Shown here piece by piece: positions 1 to 5,774 of a DNA stretch of 9,970 bases. The stretch spans positions 1-9,970 of the forward strand of contig CALFSF010000561.1 of NCBI GenBank assembly GCA_937917025.1, given 5' to 3'. Made by a program: the position numbers and the translations under genes. The stretch comes from an uncultured Paraburkholderia sp. (GTDB lineage Bacteria; Pseudomonadota; Gammaproteobacteria; Burkholderiales; Burkholderiaceae). The notes under the pieces were generated by a model that was given only the letters and a program-made list of their open reading frames with translations, made no database searches and was not told the origin of the DNA. Numbering within the stretch: the first letter of the stretch is position 1; each line of letters opens with the position of its first letter.

Positions 1-609
1 GCGAAGAAGCTGGGCGTCGAATATCGCGAAGGGTTCTTCAAGAACCGCTACGTGGGCCGTACGTTCATCATGCCGGGCCAGGCGGTGCGCAAGAAGTCGG
101 TGCGCCAGAAGCTGAACGCGATGGGTATCGAGTTCAAGGGCAAGAACGTGCTGATCGTCGACGATTCGATCGTGCGTGGCACCACGTCGCATGAAATCGT
201 GCAGATGGCGCGCGATGCGGGCGCGAACAAGGTGATCTTCGCTTCGGCGGCGCCGCCGGTGAAGTTCCCGAACGTGTACGGCATCGACATGCCGACGCGC
301 GGCGAGCTCGTCGCTCACGGCCGCACCGACGAGGAAGTGGCGCGCATGATCGGCGCCGACCATCTCGTTTATCAGGACGTTGACGCGCTGAAGCAGGCGG
401 TCCGCGATATCAACCCGGCGCTGAAGGAGTTCGAGGCGTCGTGCTTCGACGGCAACTACATCACCGGCGATATCACGACCGAGTATCTCGATCGTATCGA
501 AACGGCCCGTCTTGCGCCTTCCGCGCAATCGGACCGCGACGCTGCGAGCGAAGCGATCGACGGCGGCACCGCGCGTTCGCAATTGCATCTGCAACTGTCG
601 GTCGAGTAA
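1..609 (+). CDS. purF: Amidophosphoribosyltransferase, C-terminal part (5' end outside window)
   Basis: This is the last 202 codons of the enzyme that starts de novo purine synthesis: PRPP plus glutamine gives 5-phosphoribosylamine. The frame is open from base 1, so the glutaminase half lies upstream of the window. The type I phosphoribosyltransferase domain is clear. The PRPP loop VLIVDDSIVRGTTS is encoded at 148-189, and it is followed by the PurF-typical stretches ASAAPPVKFPNVYGIDMP and LVYQDVDALKQAV. The tail SCFDGNYITGDIT is also characteristic of PurF. The stop is TAA at 607-609. In Burkholderia the order cvpA-purF-metZ, downstream of trp, accD and folC, is common, and metZ does follow here. 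Cytosolic. The identification is secure; the last 30 or so residues (Ser/Ala-rich) are poorly conserved. Confidence 0.97.
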   Translation, partial: AKKLGVEYREGFFKNRYVGRTFIMPGQAVRKKSVRQKLNAMGIEFKGKNVLIVDDSIVRGTTSHEIVQMARDAGANKVIFASAAPPVKFPNVYGIDMPTRGELVAHGRTDEEVARMIGADHLVYQDVDALKQAVRDINPALKEFEASCFDGNYITGDITTEYLDRIETARLAPSAQSDRDAASEAIDGGTARSQLHLQLSVE

Positions 610-671
610 GGCTGCATGCGTGGCGCGATGGCCGGATGCACGGTACGCGCCGCGCGTGTTAGGATGGCGGC
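610..671 (+). promoter_or_regulatory. purF-metZ gap: GC-rich hairpin and candidate metZ promoter
   Basis: A GC-rich stem can form between 619-627 and 646-654 (core GGCGCG with CGCGCC, extended by three pairs including one G-T), but no T-run follows, so it is at best a weak end for purF transcripts. A -10-like TAGGAT sits at 660-665, matching four of six consensus bases. It would start RNA close to base 672, exactly where the riboswitch begins. The -35 region is poor (TGCACG at 637-642, 17 bases away). I infer a metZ promoter here mainly from position. Confidence 0.35.
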
Positions 672-727
672 TTGCGTCGATTTGAACTCAGCTTGCGGAC
701 GCGGGGCAACCCAAAACAGCTAAAGCG
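672..727 (+). promoter_or_regulatory. SAM-II (SAM-alpha) riboswitch aptamer upstream of metZ
   Basis: The conserved words of the SAM-II class appear in order. The P1 5' strand GCGTC (674-678) is followed directly by GATTTGA (679-685). CTTGC (692-696) comes next, then the P1 3' strand GACGC (698-702), a variable loop, and GCTAAAG (719-725). P1 is a perfect 5-bp pairing, extendable by two wobble pairs (672-673 with 703-704). The pseudoknot P2 also forms: GCTT (691-694) with AAGC (723-726), and GC (695-696) with GC (719-720), leaving T721 and A722 where the class binds its ligand. The loop contains a small optional hairpin, GGG-CAA-CCC. SAM-II RNAs turn off methionine genes when S-adenosylmethionine is high, and the next gene is metZ. 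The class is best known from alphaproteobacteria. I worked from the remembered consensus, without a covariance search. Confidence 0.83.
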
Positions 728-781
728 AACGGTGGTGAAAGAGCACTACGCCATCGACGCTCCAGCTTTCCCCCGCACATG

Positions 782-816
782 AAGCCCGCTTATGCCGACG
801 CAAAGCGGGCTTTTTT
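782..816 (+). terminator. Intrinsic terminator in the metZ leader
   Basis: A perfect 10-bp stem AAGCCCGCTT (782-791) with AAGCGGGCTT (803-812) has an 11-base loop and runs into an unbroken T tract (811-816). It works only on the + strand, since the reverse side has no T-run. It lies 55 bases after the SAM-II aptamer and 79 bases before the metZ start, so it is either the expression platform of the riboswitch or a fixed terminator that metZ transcription must pass. AAGCG at 723-727, the end of the aptamer, can pair with CGCTT at 787-791 in the left arm, which offers a possible antiterminator. Confidence 0.85.
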
Positions 817-894
817 GTCGCTGCCGTCTGTACACGCGTGACCGGTTTCGTGCGTGTACGGACGCCAGCTCAGGAAAACGGAAACAGAAAGAAC

Positions 895-2085
895 ATGGAC
901 AACTCCCTCAGCTTCGACACCCTGGCCGTGCGCTCGGGCTCCTTGCGCAGCGAATTCAACGAACATTCGGAAGCGATCTTCCTCACGTCGAGCTTCTGCT
1001 TCTCGAGCGCCGCCGAAGCCGCCGACCGCTTCAAGCATTCCGAAGACTATTACACGTACTCGCGCTTCACGAACCCGACCGTATCGATGTTCCAGGACCG
1101 TCTGGCCGCGCTCGAAGGCGGCGAGGCGTGCATGGCCACCGCGTCGGGCATGAGCGCGATCATGTCGGTGGTGATGTCGGCGTTGCAGGCGGGCGACCAC
1201 CTCGTCAGTTCGCAGAGCCTGTTCGGCTCGACGCTCGGCATGTTCTCGCAGATCTTCAGCAAGTTTGGCATCACGACGACCTTTGTCGATCCGACCGATC
1301 TCGATGCCTGGAAAAACGCGGTGCGTCCCGAGACGAAGATGTTCTTCCTCGAAACGCCGTCGAATCCGCTCACGGAGATCGCCGATATCGAAGCGATCAG
1401 CAAGATCGCGAAATCGGTGAACGCGCTGTTCGTGGTCGACAACTGTTTTTGCAGCCCGGCGTTGCAGCAGCCGCTGAAGCTGGGCGCCGACGTCGTCATG
1501 CATTCGGCCACCAAGTTTCTCGACGGTCAGGGGCGGGTGCTGGGTGGGGCGCTCGTCGGCTCGAAGCAGTTCATCATGGAAAAGGTGTTTCCGTTCGTGC
1601 GCAGCGCGGGCCCGACGCTGTCGGCGTTCAACGCGTGGGTGCTGCTAAAGGGCATGGAAACGCTGCCGCTGCGGGTGGAAAAGCAGTCGGCGAACGCGCT
1701 TGAAATCGCGCGCTGGCTCGAGGCGCATCCGGCCGTGAACCGCGTGTTCTATCCGGGCCTCGAATCGCACCCACAATATGCGATCGCGAAACGTCAGCAG
1801 AAGGCGGGCGGCGCGATCGTGTCGTTCGAGCTGAAGGGCGATTCGCCCGAAGCGATGCAGGCGAATGCCTGGCGTGTGATCGACAACACGAAGATCTGCT
1901 CGATCACCGGCAACCTCGGCGATACGCGCACCACGATCACGCATCCGGCGACGACCACGCATGGCCGCGTGACGCCGGAAGCGCGGGCGGCGGCGGGCAT
2001 CACGGAAGGGCTGATCCGCCTCGCTGTCGGCCTCGAAAACCCGGACGACATTCGTGCGGATCTGGCGCGCGGGCTGGCTGTTTAA
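895..2085 (+). CDS. metZ: O-succinylhomoserine sulfhydrylase (PLP enzyme of methionine synthesis)
   Basis: It makes homocysteine directly from O-succinylhomoserine and sulfide, bypassing cystathionine; cytosolic. The 396-residue protein is a full-length member of the Cys/Met-metabolism PLP family (fold type I). Visible landmarks are YSRFTNPT (55-62), the cofactor-contacting ASGMSA run (83-88), the aspartate of VVDN (D182) that holds the pyridine nitrogen, and the Schiff-base lysine K207 in HSATKFLDG. The C-terminal part has the expected SITGNLGDTRTTITHP stretch. I chose ATG 895 because MDNSLSFDTLAVRSG matches the usual start of MetZ; the frame is open upstream to a GTG at 838, but that lies just behind the terminator and has no support. 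The ribosome site is purine-rich but weak (GGAAA at 880-884, then AGAAAG). Control is probably by the SAM-II leader. MetZ is favoured over MetB/MetC by overall sequence and by the purF neighbour. Confidence 0.95.
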   Translation: MDNSLSFDTLAVRSGSLRSEFNEHSEAIFLTSSFCFSSAAEAADRFKHSEDYYTYSRFTNPTVSMFQDRLAALEGGEACMATASGMSAIMSVVMSALQAGDHLVSSQSLFGSTLGMFSQIFSKFGITTTFVDPTDLDAWKNAVRPETKMFFLETPSNPLTEIADIEAISKIAKSVNALFVVDNCFCSPALQQPLKLGADVVMHSATKFLDGQGRVLGGALVGSKQFIMEKVFPFVRSAGPTLSAFNAWVLLKGMETLPLRVEKQSANALEIARWLEAHPAVNRVFYPGLESHPQYAIAKRQQKAGGAIVSFELKGDSPEAMQANAWRVIDNTKICSITGNLGDTRTTITHPATTTHGRVTPEARAAAGITEGLIRLAVGLENPDDIRADLARGLAV

Positions 2086-2100
2086 ATTGGGTGAAACGGC

Positions 2101-2135
2101 GCGTTGGCGCGTGGGCTTTGCTCACACGCCAACGC
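2101..2135. terminator. Hairpin between convergent metZ and AraC-family gene
   Basis: GCGTTGGCG (2101-2109) pairs perfectly with CGCCAACGC (2127-2135). After one mismatch, GTG (2111-2113) continues the stem with CAC (2123-2125). It sits 15 bp after the metZ stop and about 40 bp after the AraC-family stop on the other strand. No real T-run follows on either side, so it may act as a shared, weak or Rho-assisted terminator. The rest of 2086-2176 shows nothing further. Confidence 0.5.
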
Positions 2136-2176
2136 CTGTTCGCTTCGGCGGAGCGCGTGCGTTTGGCGTTTAGCGC

Positions 2177-2977
2177 TTAGTGCTGAAGCGCGCGCCACTG
2201 GCCGGGCGCGAGCCCGAAACGCCGCGTGAAAGCGTGCGTAAACGCGCTCTGGTCGCCGAAGCCGATGTCGAGCGCAATGTCCGACAGCGCATGCCGTGGA
2301 TCGGCCAGCAGCGTGAGCGACGTATCGAGCCGCAGCCGTTGCAGATAACGATGGGGCGTTTCGCCAAACGCCTCGATAAAAAGCTGATGGAAGCGCCGCA
2401 TCCCAAAGCCGCAATGCGCGGCAAGATCGGCGATGCGCAGTGGCTCGGACAGACGCGCGCGCAGCCAGTGGTCGATGCGGACGAAATCGAGCCCAAAGGC
2501 GGGCAGCGCACCGGCGCCCGATGCCGTTGAAGCCGTGGCGCCGGAATCGGACAGAATCGCCGCGCAGAGCTGTGCAGCGGCATTCCAGTTGAACTGGCGT
2601 ACGCGCGCTTCGTCGTTCGCGTGCGCGGTGCCTGTGGCGCTGGCCGCGACGGTGCGCACGAGCTCGGTCAGCGAGCCGCCGATCCCGACAGCGCGTGCGC
2701 GGTCGAACAGCCGTTGCGGCACGGCCAGCGACGAAGCCGGCAGATCGAGTACAAGTTGCCGGTTCTCGCCGATGCCCGCGTAATCGTGACGCGCACCGGC
2801 GGGAACCAGCCAGGCCGAACGGCTGTCGATCTCCCGATCCATGCCGTCCACGGCCATCACCATCGCGCCATCGAGCCCGAGTACGACCTGATGAAAGTCG
2901 TGTACATCGGTCGCTTCGATCGCACCAAAGCGGCGCAACGAAACGGTGGGCCTGACGACGGCAGCGTGGTGATCCAT
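2177..2977 (-). CDS. AraC-family transcriptional regulator
   Basis: The protein has 266 residues. The C-terminal ~95 residues hold a double helix-turn-helix of the AraC type. The first is LRIADLAAHCGFGMRRFHQLF. The second, around ALSDIALDIGFGDQSAFTHAF, carries the family signature and ends in RRFGLAPGQWR. The N-terminal ~90 residues look like a cupin-type sensing domain (WLVPAGARHDYAG is typical), joined by a low-complexity Ala/Ser/Gly linker. The DNA target and ligand cannot be read from sequence. ATG 2977 lies 14 bp after the stop of the FKBP gene on the same strand, so the two are probably co-transcribed. The ribosome site is weak (GAAAG just before the ATG), which would fit translation coupled to the FKBP gene. 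The gene converges on metZ, but nothing shows that it regulates metZ. Confidence 0.9.
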   Translation of the reverse strand: MDHHAAVVRPTVSLRRFGAIEATDVHDFHQVVLGLDGAMVMAVDGMDREIDSRSAWLVPAGARHDYAGIGENRQLVLDLPASSLAVPQRLFDRARAVGIGGSLTELVRTVAASATGTAHANDEARVRQFNWNAAAQLCAAILSDSGATASTASGAGALPAFGLDFVRIDHWLRARLSEPLRIADLAAHCGFGMRRFHQLFIEAFGETPHRYLQRLRLDTSLTLLADPRHALSDIALDIGFGDQSAFTHAFTRRFGLAPGQWRALQH

Positions 2978-2991
2978 CTTTCAGAACGCGA

Positions 2992-3333
2992 TCAGACGTC
3001 CAGCAGTTCGACTTCGAACACGAGCGTTGCATTCGGCGGAATCACGCCGCCCGCGCCGCGCACGCCGTAGCCGAGTTGCGGCGGAATGGTCAGGCGGCGC
3101 ACGCCGCCGACTTTCATGCCCTGCACGCCTTCGTCCCAGCCCTTGATGACCATGCCGCCGCCGAGCACGAAGGCGAACGGATCGTTACGGTCCTTGCTCG
3201 AATCGAATTTCTGGCCGTCCGTGAGCCAGCCGGTGTAATGGACGCTGACGGTCTTGCCAGCCTGTGCTTCAGTACCGGTGCCTTCGGTCAGGTCTTCGTA
3301 TTTCAGGCCGGATTCGGTCGTGACAATCGACAT
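2992..3333 (-). CDS. FKBP-type peptidyl-prolyl cis-trans isomerase, single domain
   Basis: This 113-residue protein is one FKBP domain with no signal peptide, hence cytosolic; it isomerises X-Pro bonds and can act as a folding helper. Nearly all FKBP12 active-site positions are visible: Y33 (HYTGW), F43-D44 (KFDSS), F53/F55, V62-I63 (GMVIKGWDEG), W66, Y89 (LGYG), and the closing VFEVELLDV strand. Length and sequence match, from memory, the Burkholderia pseudomallei Mip-like protein BpML1, which has been linked to virulence and is inhibited by rapamycin. The start is firm: GAGGAG at 3340-3345 stands six bases before ATG 3333. A -10 box TACAAT (3369-3374, - strand) gives a leader of about 30 bases. 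The AraC-family gene follows after 14 bp. Names used for homologues vary (fkpA, fkbP), so no symbol is given. Confidence 0.96.
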   Translation of the reverse strand: MSIVTTESGLKYEDLTEGTGTEAQAGKTVSVHYTGWLTDGQKFDSSKDRNDPFAFVLGGGMVIKGWDEGVQGMKVGGVRRLTIPPQLGYGVRGAGGVIPPNATLVFEVELLDV

Positions 3334-3368
3334 GGGGAACTCCTCGAGACAGATCGTTCAAAACCGAC

Positions 3369-3374
3369 ATTGTA
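3369..3374 (-). promoter_or_regulatory. -10 box of the FKBP gene promoter
   Basis: TACAAT on the - strand matches five of six consensus bases and would start RNA near 3362, about 29 bases before the FKBP ATG. No good -35 hexamer is visible at 16-18 bases, so an activator or another sigma requirement is possible. Confidence 0.5.
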
Positions 3375-3402
3375 GGCGCGTTGCCCCTGCGCCCGCCAGC
3401 CG

Positions 3403-3425
3403 GCCATCCGGACTATGCCATCCGG
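3403..3425. repeat. Tandem direct repeat between divergent promoters
   Basis: The 9-mer GCCATCCGG occurs at 3403-3411 and 3417-3425, so the copies are 14 bp apart from start to start. Flanking CCGGCC (3400-3405) and GGCCGG (3424-3429) also make an inverted repeat. It lies between the divergent -10 boxes of the FKBP and histidine-kinase-like genes, the usual place for a shared regulator site. The binding protein is unknown. Confidence 0.55.
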
Positions 3426-3464
3426 CCGGGGGTGTTTCGTGGCGGGCGCGGCGCTGCCCGTGCC

Positions 3465-3470
3465 TATAAT
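3465..3470 (+). promoter_or_regulatory. -10 box of the histidine-kinase-like gene
   Basis: A perfect TATAAT stands in a GC-rich background, with RNA expected to start near 3477, about 38 bases before the GTG start. No recognisable -35 hexamer precedes it. A TG two bases upstream resembles, but does not fit exactly, an extended -10. Confidence 0.55.
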
Positions 3471-3514
3471 GTGGCATTGCTTTCGCGTACGCCTCGCACA
3501 CCGGGATTTCGATC

Positions 3515-4294
3515 GTGACAACGTTTTCCAGCGGCACCCAGCAACCCGCCACCGCACAGTCAGCCTCGCCGGGCAGTGAACGTACTGCGCATCTTTGCGC
3601 CGAGACCGCGCTTTTCATGCGCGATCATGTGTTGTCCCTCGTGTCGCACGATCTGCGCAGCCCGCTGAACGCGATTCACAGCTGGGCCTATGTACTCGAG
3701 CGCAAACTCGATGCGGGCGACGCCACCGCGCAGCGCGCCATCACCGGCATCCGCAGCGGCGTCGATCAGCAGGTCAAGCTGCTGGAGTCGCTCGTCGACG
3801 CGACACGTGCCGAAACGAAGTCGCTCGCGCTCACCCGCGCACCGTTTGCATTGGCCGCCATGATCGACGCGACGCTCGAAGCGGTCCGCACGCCGTTTGC
3901 ACAGGCGCGCGCGGTCACGCTCACGTCCGGCTCGCCTCTCGCGGGCGAGACGCTCAACGGCGATGCTGAGCGGCTTGCTCAGGCCCTGTGGCTGATGCTG
4001 ACGTTTGCCGTCGAATCGAGCGCCCGCGAAACCGGCGTCGCGCTCGAAAGCACGCTCGACGGCATCCTGTGGCAGGCAACGGTCACGTTTACAGCGGCGC
4101 CGGCCGCGCTCGACGACCCGGCGCTTCCTCACCTGCTCGAAGCGTTCGCGCGCCGTCAGGCGCAGGACCCGCGCGAAGCGGGGCGCATCGCGTGGGTGCT
4201 GGCGTTGTGCAAACGCGTCGCCGAGGCTCACGGCGGCAAGTTCGAGCAGCAGGAAGACACGCTCGTGCTGCGCGTTCCGCTCGCCGCCGCATGA
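3515..4294 (+). CDS. Soluble histidine-kinase-like protein with degenerate ATPase domain
   Basis: The 259-residue protein has no membrane segment and no recognisable sensor domain. After about 30 polar residues comes a normal HisKA dimerisation helix with the phospho-acceptor in LVSHDLRSPLNAI (H45), running to about residue 100. The following HATPase-like part keeps only the outline. GDAERLAQALWLML (149-162) aligns with the N-box helix, but the Mg-ATP asparagine is F164, the DxGxG box is not found, and the glycine-rich G2 lid reads GRIAWVLAL with AEAHGGKF after it. Autophosphorylation therefore looks doubtful; it could be phosphorylated by another kinase, act as a phosphatase or phosphotransfer partner, or be a scaffold. 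No response regulator lies nearby. The start is GTG 3515 with a weak GGGAT site upstream; the next in-frame ATG (residue 35) would leave almost nothing before the H-box. Confidence 0.8.
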   Translation: MTTFSSGTQQPATAQSASPGSERTAHLCAETALFMRDHVLSLVSHDLRSPLNAIHSWAYVLERKLDAGDATAQRAITGIRSGVDQQVKLLESLVDATRAETKSLALTRAPFALAAMIDATLEAVRTPFAQARAVTLTSGSPLAGETLNGDAERLAQALWLMLTFAVESSARETGVALESTLDGILWQATVTFTAAPAALDDPALPHLLEAFARRQAQDPREAGRIAWVLALCKRVAEAHGGKFEQQEDTLVLRVPLAAA

Positions 4295-4325
4295 CCGGCG
4301 CCGCGCGCTTTAGCCGGGGGATGGG

Positions 4326-4353
4326 CTTTCATCGATCGTTCGACCTCTATACT
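4326..4353 (+). promoter_or_regulatory. Promoter of the CNNM/CorC-family gene
   Basis: TATACT (4348-4353) is a good -10 box, and CTTTCA (4326-4331) is a fair -35 at 16 bp. RNA would start near 4360, which makes the TTG at 4362 unusable and supports the TTG at 4383. Between the end of the kinase-like gene and this promoter is only a short CCGGC/GCCGG hairpin (4295-4317) without a T-run. Confidence 0.55.
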
Positions 4354-4382
4354 GGCGACTTTTGTTTCTGGAGTCTTCTGCC

Positions 4383-5744
4383 TTGATTCAGGTCGTCGCC
4401 ATTCTGGGTGCGCTGCTGCTGGTGGCACTCAACGGTTTTTTTGTCGCTGCCGAATTCGGGCTGGTGAAGTTGCGGCAAACGCGCGTGCGCACGCTCGCGC
4501 AAAAGCACGGCGTGCGCGGCAGGCTGCTCGCCAGGGTGCATGGCCGTCTCGATGCGTATCTCTCCGCGTGCCAGCTCGGCATCACGCTCGCGTCACTCGG
4601 TCTTGGCTGGATCGGCGAACCGGCGTTTGCCGAACTGCTGCATCCGCTCTTCGGGCTCCTCGGTGTCGAATCGGAGAAACTGATTCACGGCATCTCGCTC
4701 TTCTTCGCGTTTTCGTGCATCTCGTTCCTGCATATCGTGGTCGGCGAGCTGGCGCCCAAGTCGCTCGCGATCCGTCAGGCCGAGAAAATCGCGCTGTGGG
4801 TCGCCATGCCGCTGTACGGCTTTTACTGGGCGATGTATCCGGCGATCTGGGTGCTCAATACCAGCGCGAACACCGTGCTGCGCATCGCCGGCCTGACGGC
4901 CGATCACGGTGGCGACACGCATTATTCGAATGACGAACTCAAGCTGATCCTGCGCGGGCGCCGCGAAGGCGCGGCGGGCAGCATCGCGGCTGCGTCGGTG
5001 GCCTCAGCGGTGTCGGCCGCATATAGCCAGGACGAGTGGAACACGTTCGCCCATTCGCTCGATTTTTCGCGATTGACGGTTTCCGACCTGATGCGTCCGG
5101 CGTACGAGATGGTCGGGTTGCGCCGCGACCTGCCGTTGCGCGACAACATGCAGGTCGTCGCGCGGCACCGGTTCAGCCGGTATCCGCTGTTCGAAGACGC
5201 ATCGGGCGAGCGCGTCGCCGGCATGATTCACCTGAAGGACCTGCTGCTCGCACGTCAGGCGGGCAGCGTGCTGGAAGACCTTTCGCCCTACACACGGCCC
5301 GTGCAGTACGTGCAGCCGAACATGCCGGCGCTGGAACTGTTTCGCCGTTTCCGCAAGGGCGCGCCGCATCTGGCGCTCGTCGGGCACAAGGGTGAAAAGC
5401 CCATCGGTTTTCTCACGCTCGACAACCTGCTCGGCGCGCTCGTTGGACAGATTCACGACGAGTTCCGTCAGGGCGACGCCGACTGGACGCGGATGGACGA
5501 CGGCACGCTGATGGGCAAGGGCAGCCTGCCCGTGGTGTCGCTGGAACGCGCGCTCGGGATCGATATCGACGAAGGGCGGGCCGAGTCGGTCGGCGGCCTC
5601 GTCATTCAGGCGCTCAACGATCTGCCGCTCGAAGGGCAGCGCGTGTCGTTCGACCGTTTCGACGTCGTCGTCAAAAAGATGCGTGGGCCGCGCATCGTGC
5701 TCGTGCGCGTCTATCCGAAAGAATTCGAGGACGAAGGCGGCTGA
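4383..5744 (+). CDS. CNNM/CorC (HlyC/CorC family) membrane protein
   Basis: The 453-residue inner-membrane protein belongs to a family tied to Mg/Co efflux or metal resistance and often labelled 'hemolysin' in error. Domains in order: a DUF21/CNNM membrane domain (about 1-200) with LNGFFVAAEFGLVKLRQTRV at its start, ACQLGITLASLGLGWIGEP, and GELAPKSLAIR; a CBS pair (about 232-355) opening with SDLMRPAYEMV and containing FSRYPLF and GMIHLKDLL; and a CorC_HlyC C-terminal domain (about 368-447), SLPVVSLERALGIDI to IVLVRVYP. CBS pairs in this family bind adenine nucleotides and gate transport. I chose TTG 4383: GGAG at 4370-4373 lies nine bases before it, and the protein then begins LIQVVAILGALLL, the usual family start. 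TTG 4362 is in frame but sits at the predicted transcript end. The transported ion cannot be stated. The gene is probably its own unit and converges on the glucokinase gene. Confidence 0.93.
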   Translation: MIQVVAILGALLLVALNGFFVAAEFGLVKLRQTRVRTLAQKHGVRGRLLARVHGRLDAYLSACQLGITLASLGLGWIGEPAFAELLHPLFGLLGVESEKLIHGISLFFAFSCISFLHIVVGELAPKSLAIRQAEKIALWVAMPLYGFYWAMYPAIWVLNTSANTVLRIAGLTADHGGDTHYSNDELKLILRGRREGAAGSIAAASVASAVSAAYSQDEWNTFAHSLDFSRLTVSDLMRPAYEMVGLRRDLPLRDNMQVVARHRFSRYPLFEDASGERVAGMIHLKDLLLARQAGSVLEDLSPYTRPVQYVQPNMPALELFRRFRKGAPHLALVGHKGEKPIGFLTLDNLLGALVGQIHDEFRQGDADWTRMDDGTLMGKGSLPVVSLERALGIDIDEGRAESVGGLVIQALNDLPLEGQRVSFDRFDVVVKKMRGPRIVLVRVYPKEFEDEGG

Positions 5745-5752
5745 CGTTCGAC

Positions 5753-5768
5753 CGGCGGCAAGCCGCCG
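5753..5768. terminator. Hairpin between convergent CorC-family and glucokinase genes
   Basis: CGGCGG (5753-5758) pairs with CCGCCG (5763-5768) around a CAAG loop. An outer inverted repeat, CGTTCG (5745-5750) and CGAACG (5780-5785), frames it. Only 30 bp separate the two stop codons. No T-run follows on either side, so any terminator role is weak or shared. Confidence 0.4.
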
Positions 5769-5774
5769 TCGCCG

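Noticed and set aside
838..894. An earlier GTG start for metZ
   Set aside because: It would add 19 residues unlike MetZ, directly after the terminator; MDNSLSFDTLAVRSG at 895 is the family start.
792..1703. A 303-codon + strand frame overlapping the metZ leader and gene
   Set aside because: It starts inside the terminator loop and is Arg/Gly-rich without any domain; metZ occupies this stretch in another phase.
2082..3032. A 316-codon - strand frame over the AraC-family gene in another phase
   Set aside because: It is Arg-rich and low-complexity with no domain, and overlaps two confidently identified genes.
4362..4382. An earlier TTG start for the CorC-family protein
   Set aside because: It lies at the predicted RNA start with no ribosome site, whereas TTG 4383 has GGAG nine bases upstream and fits the family start.
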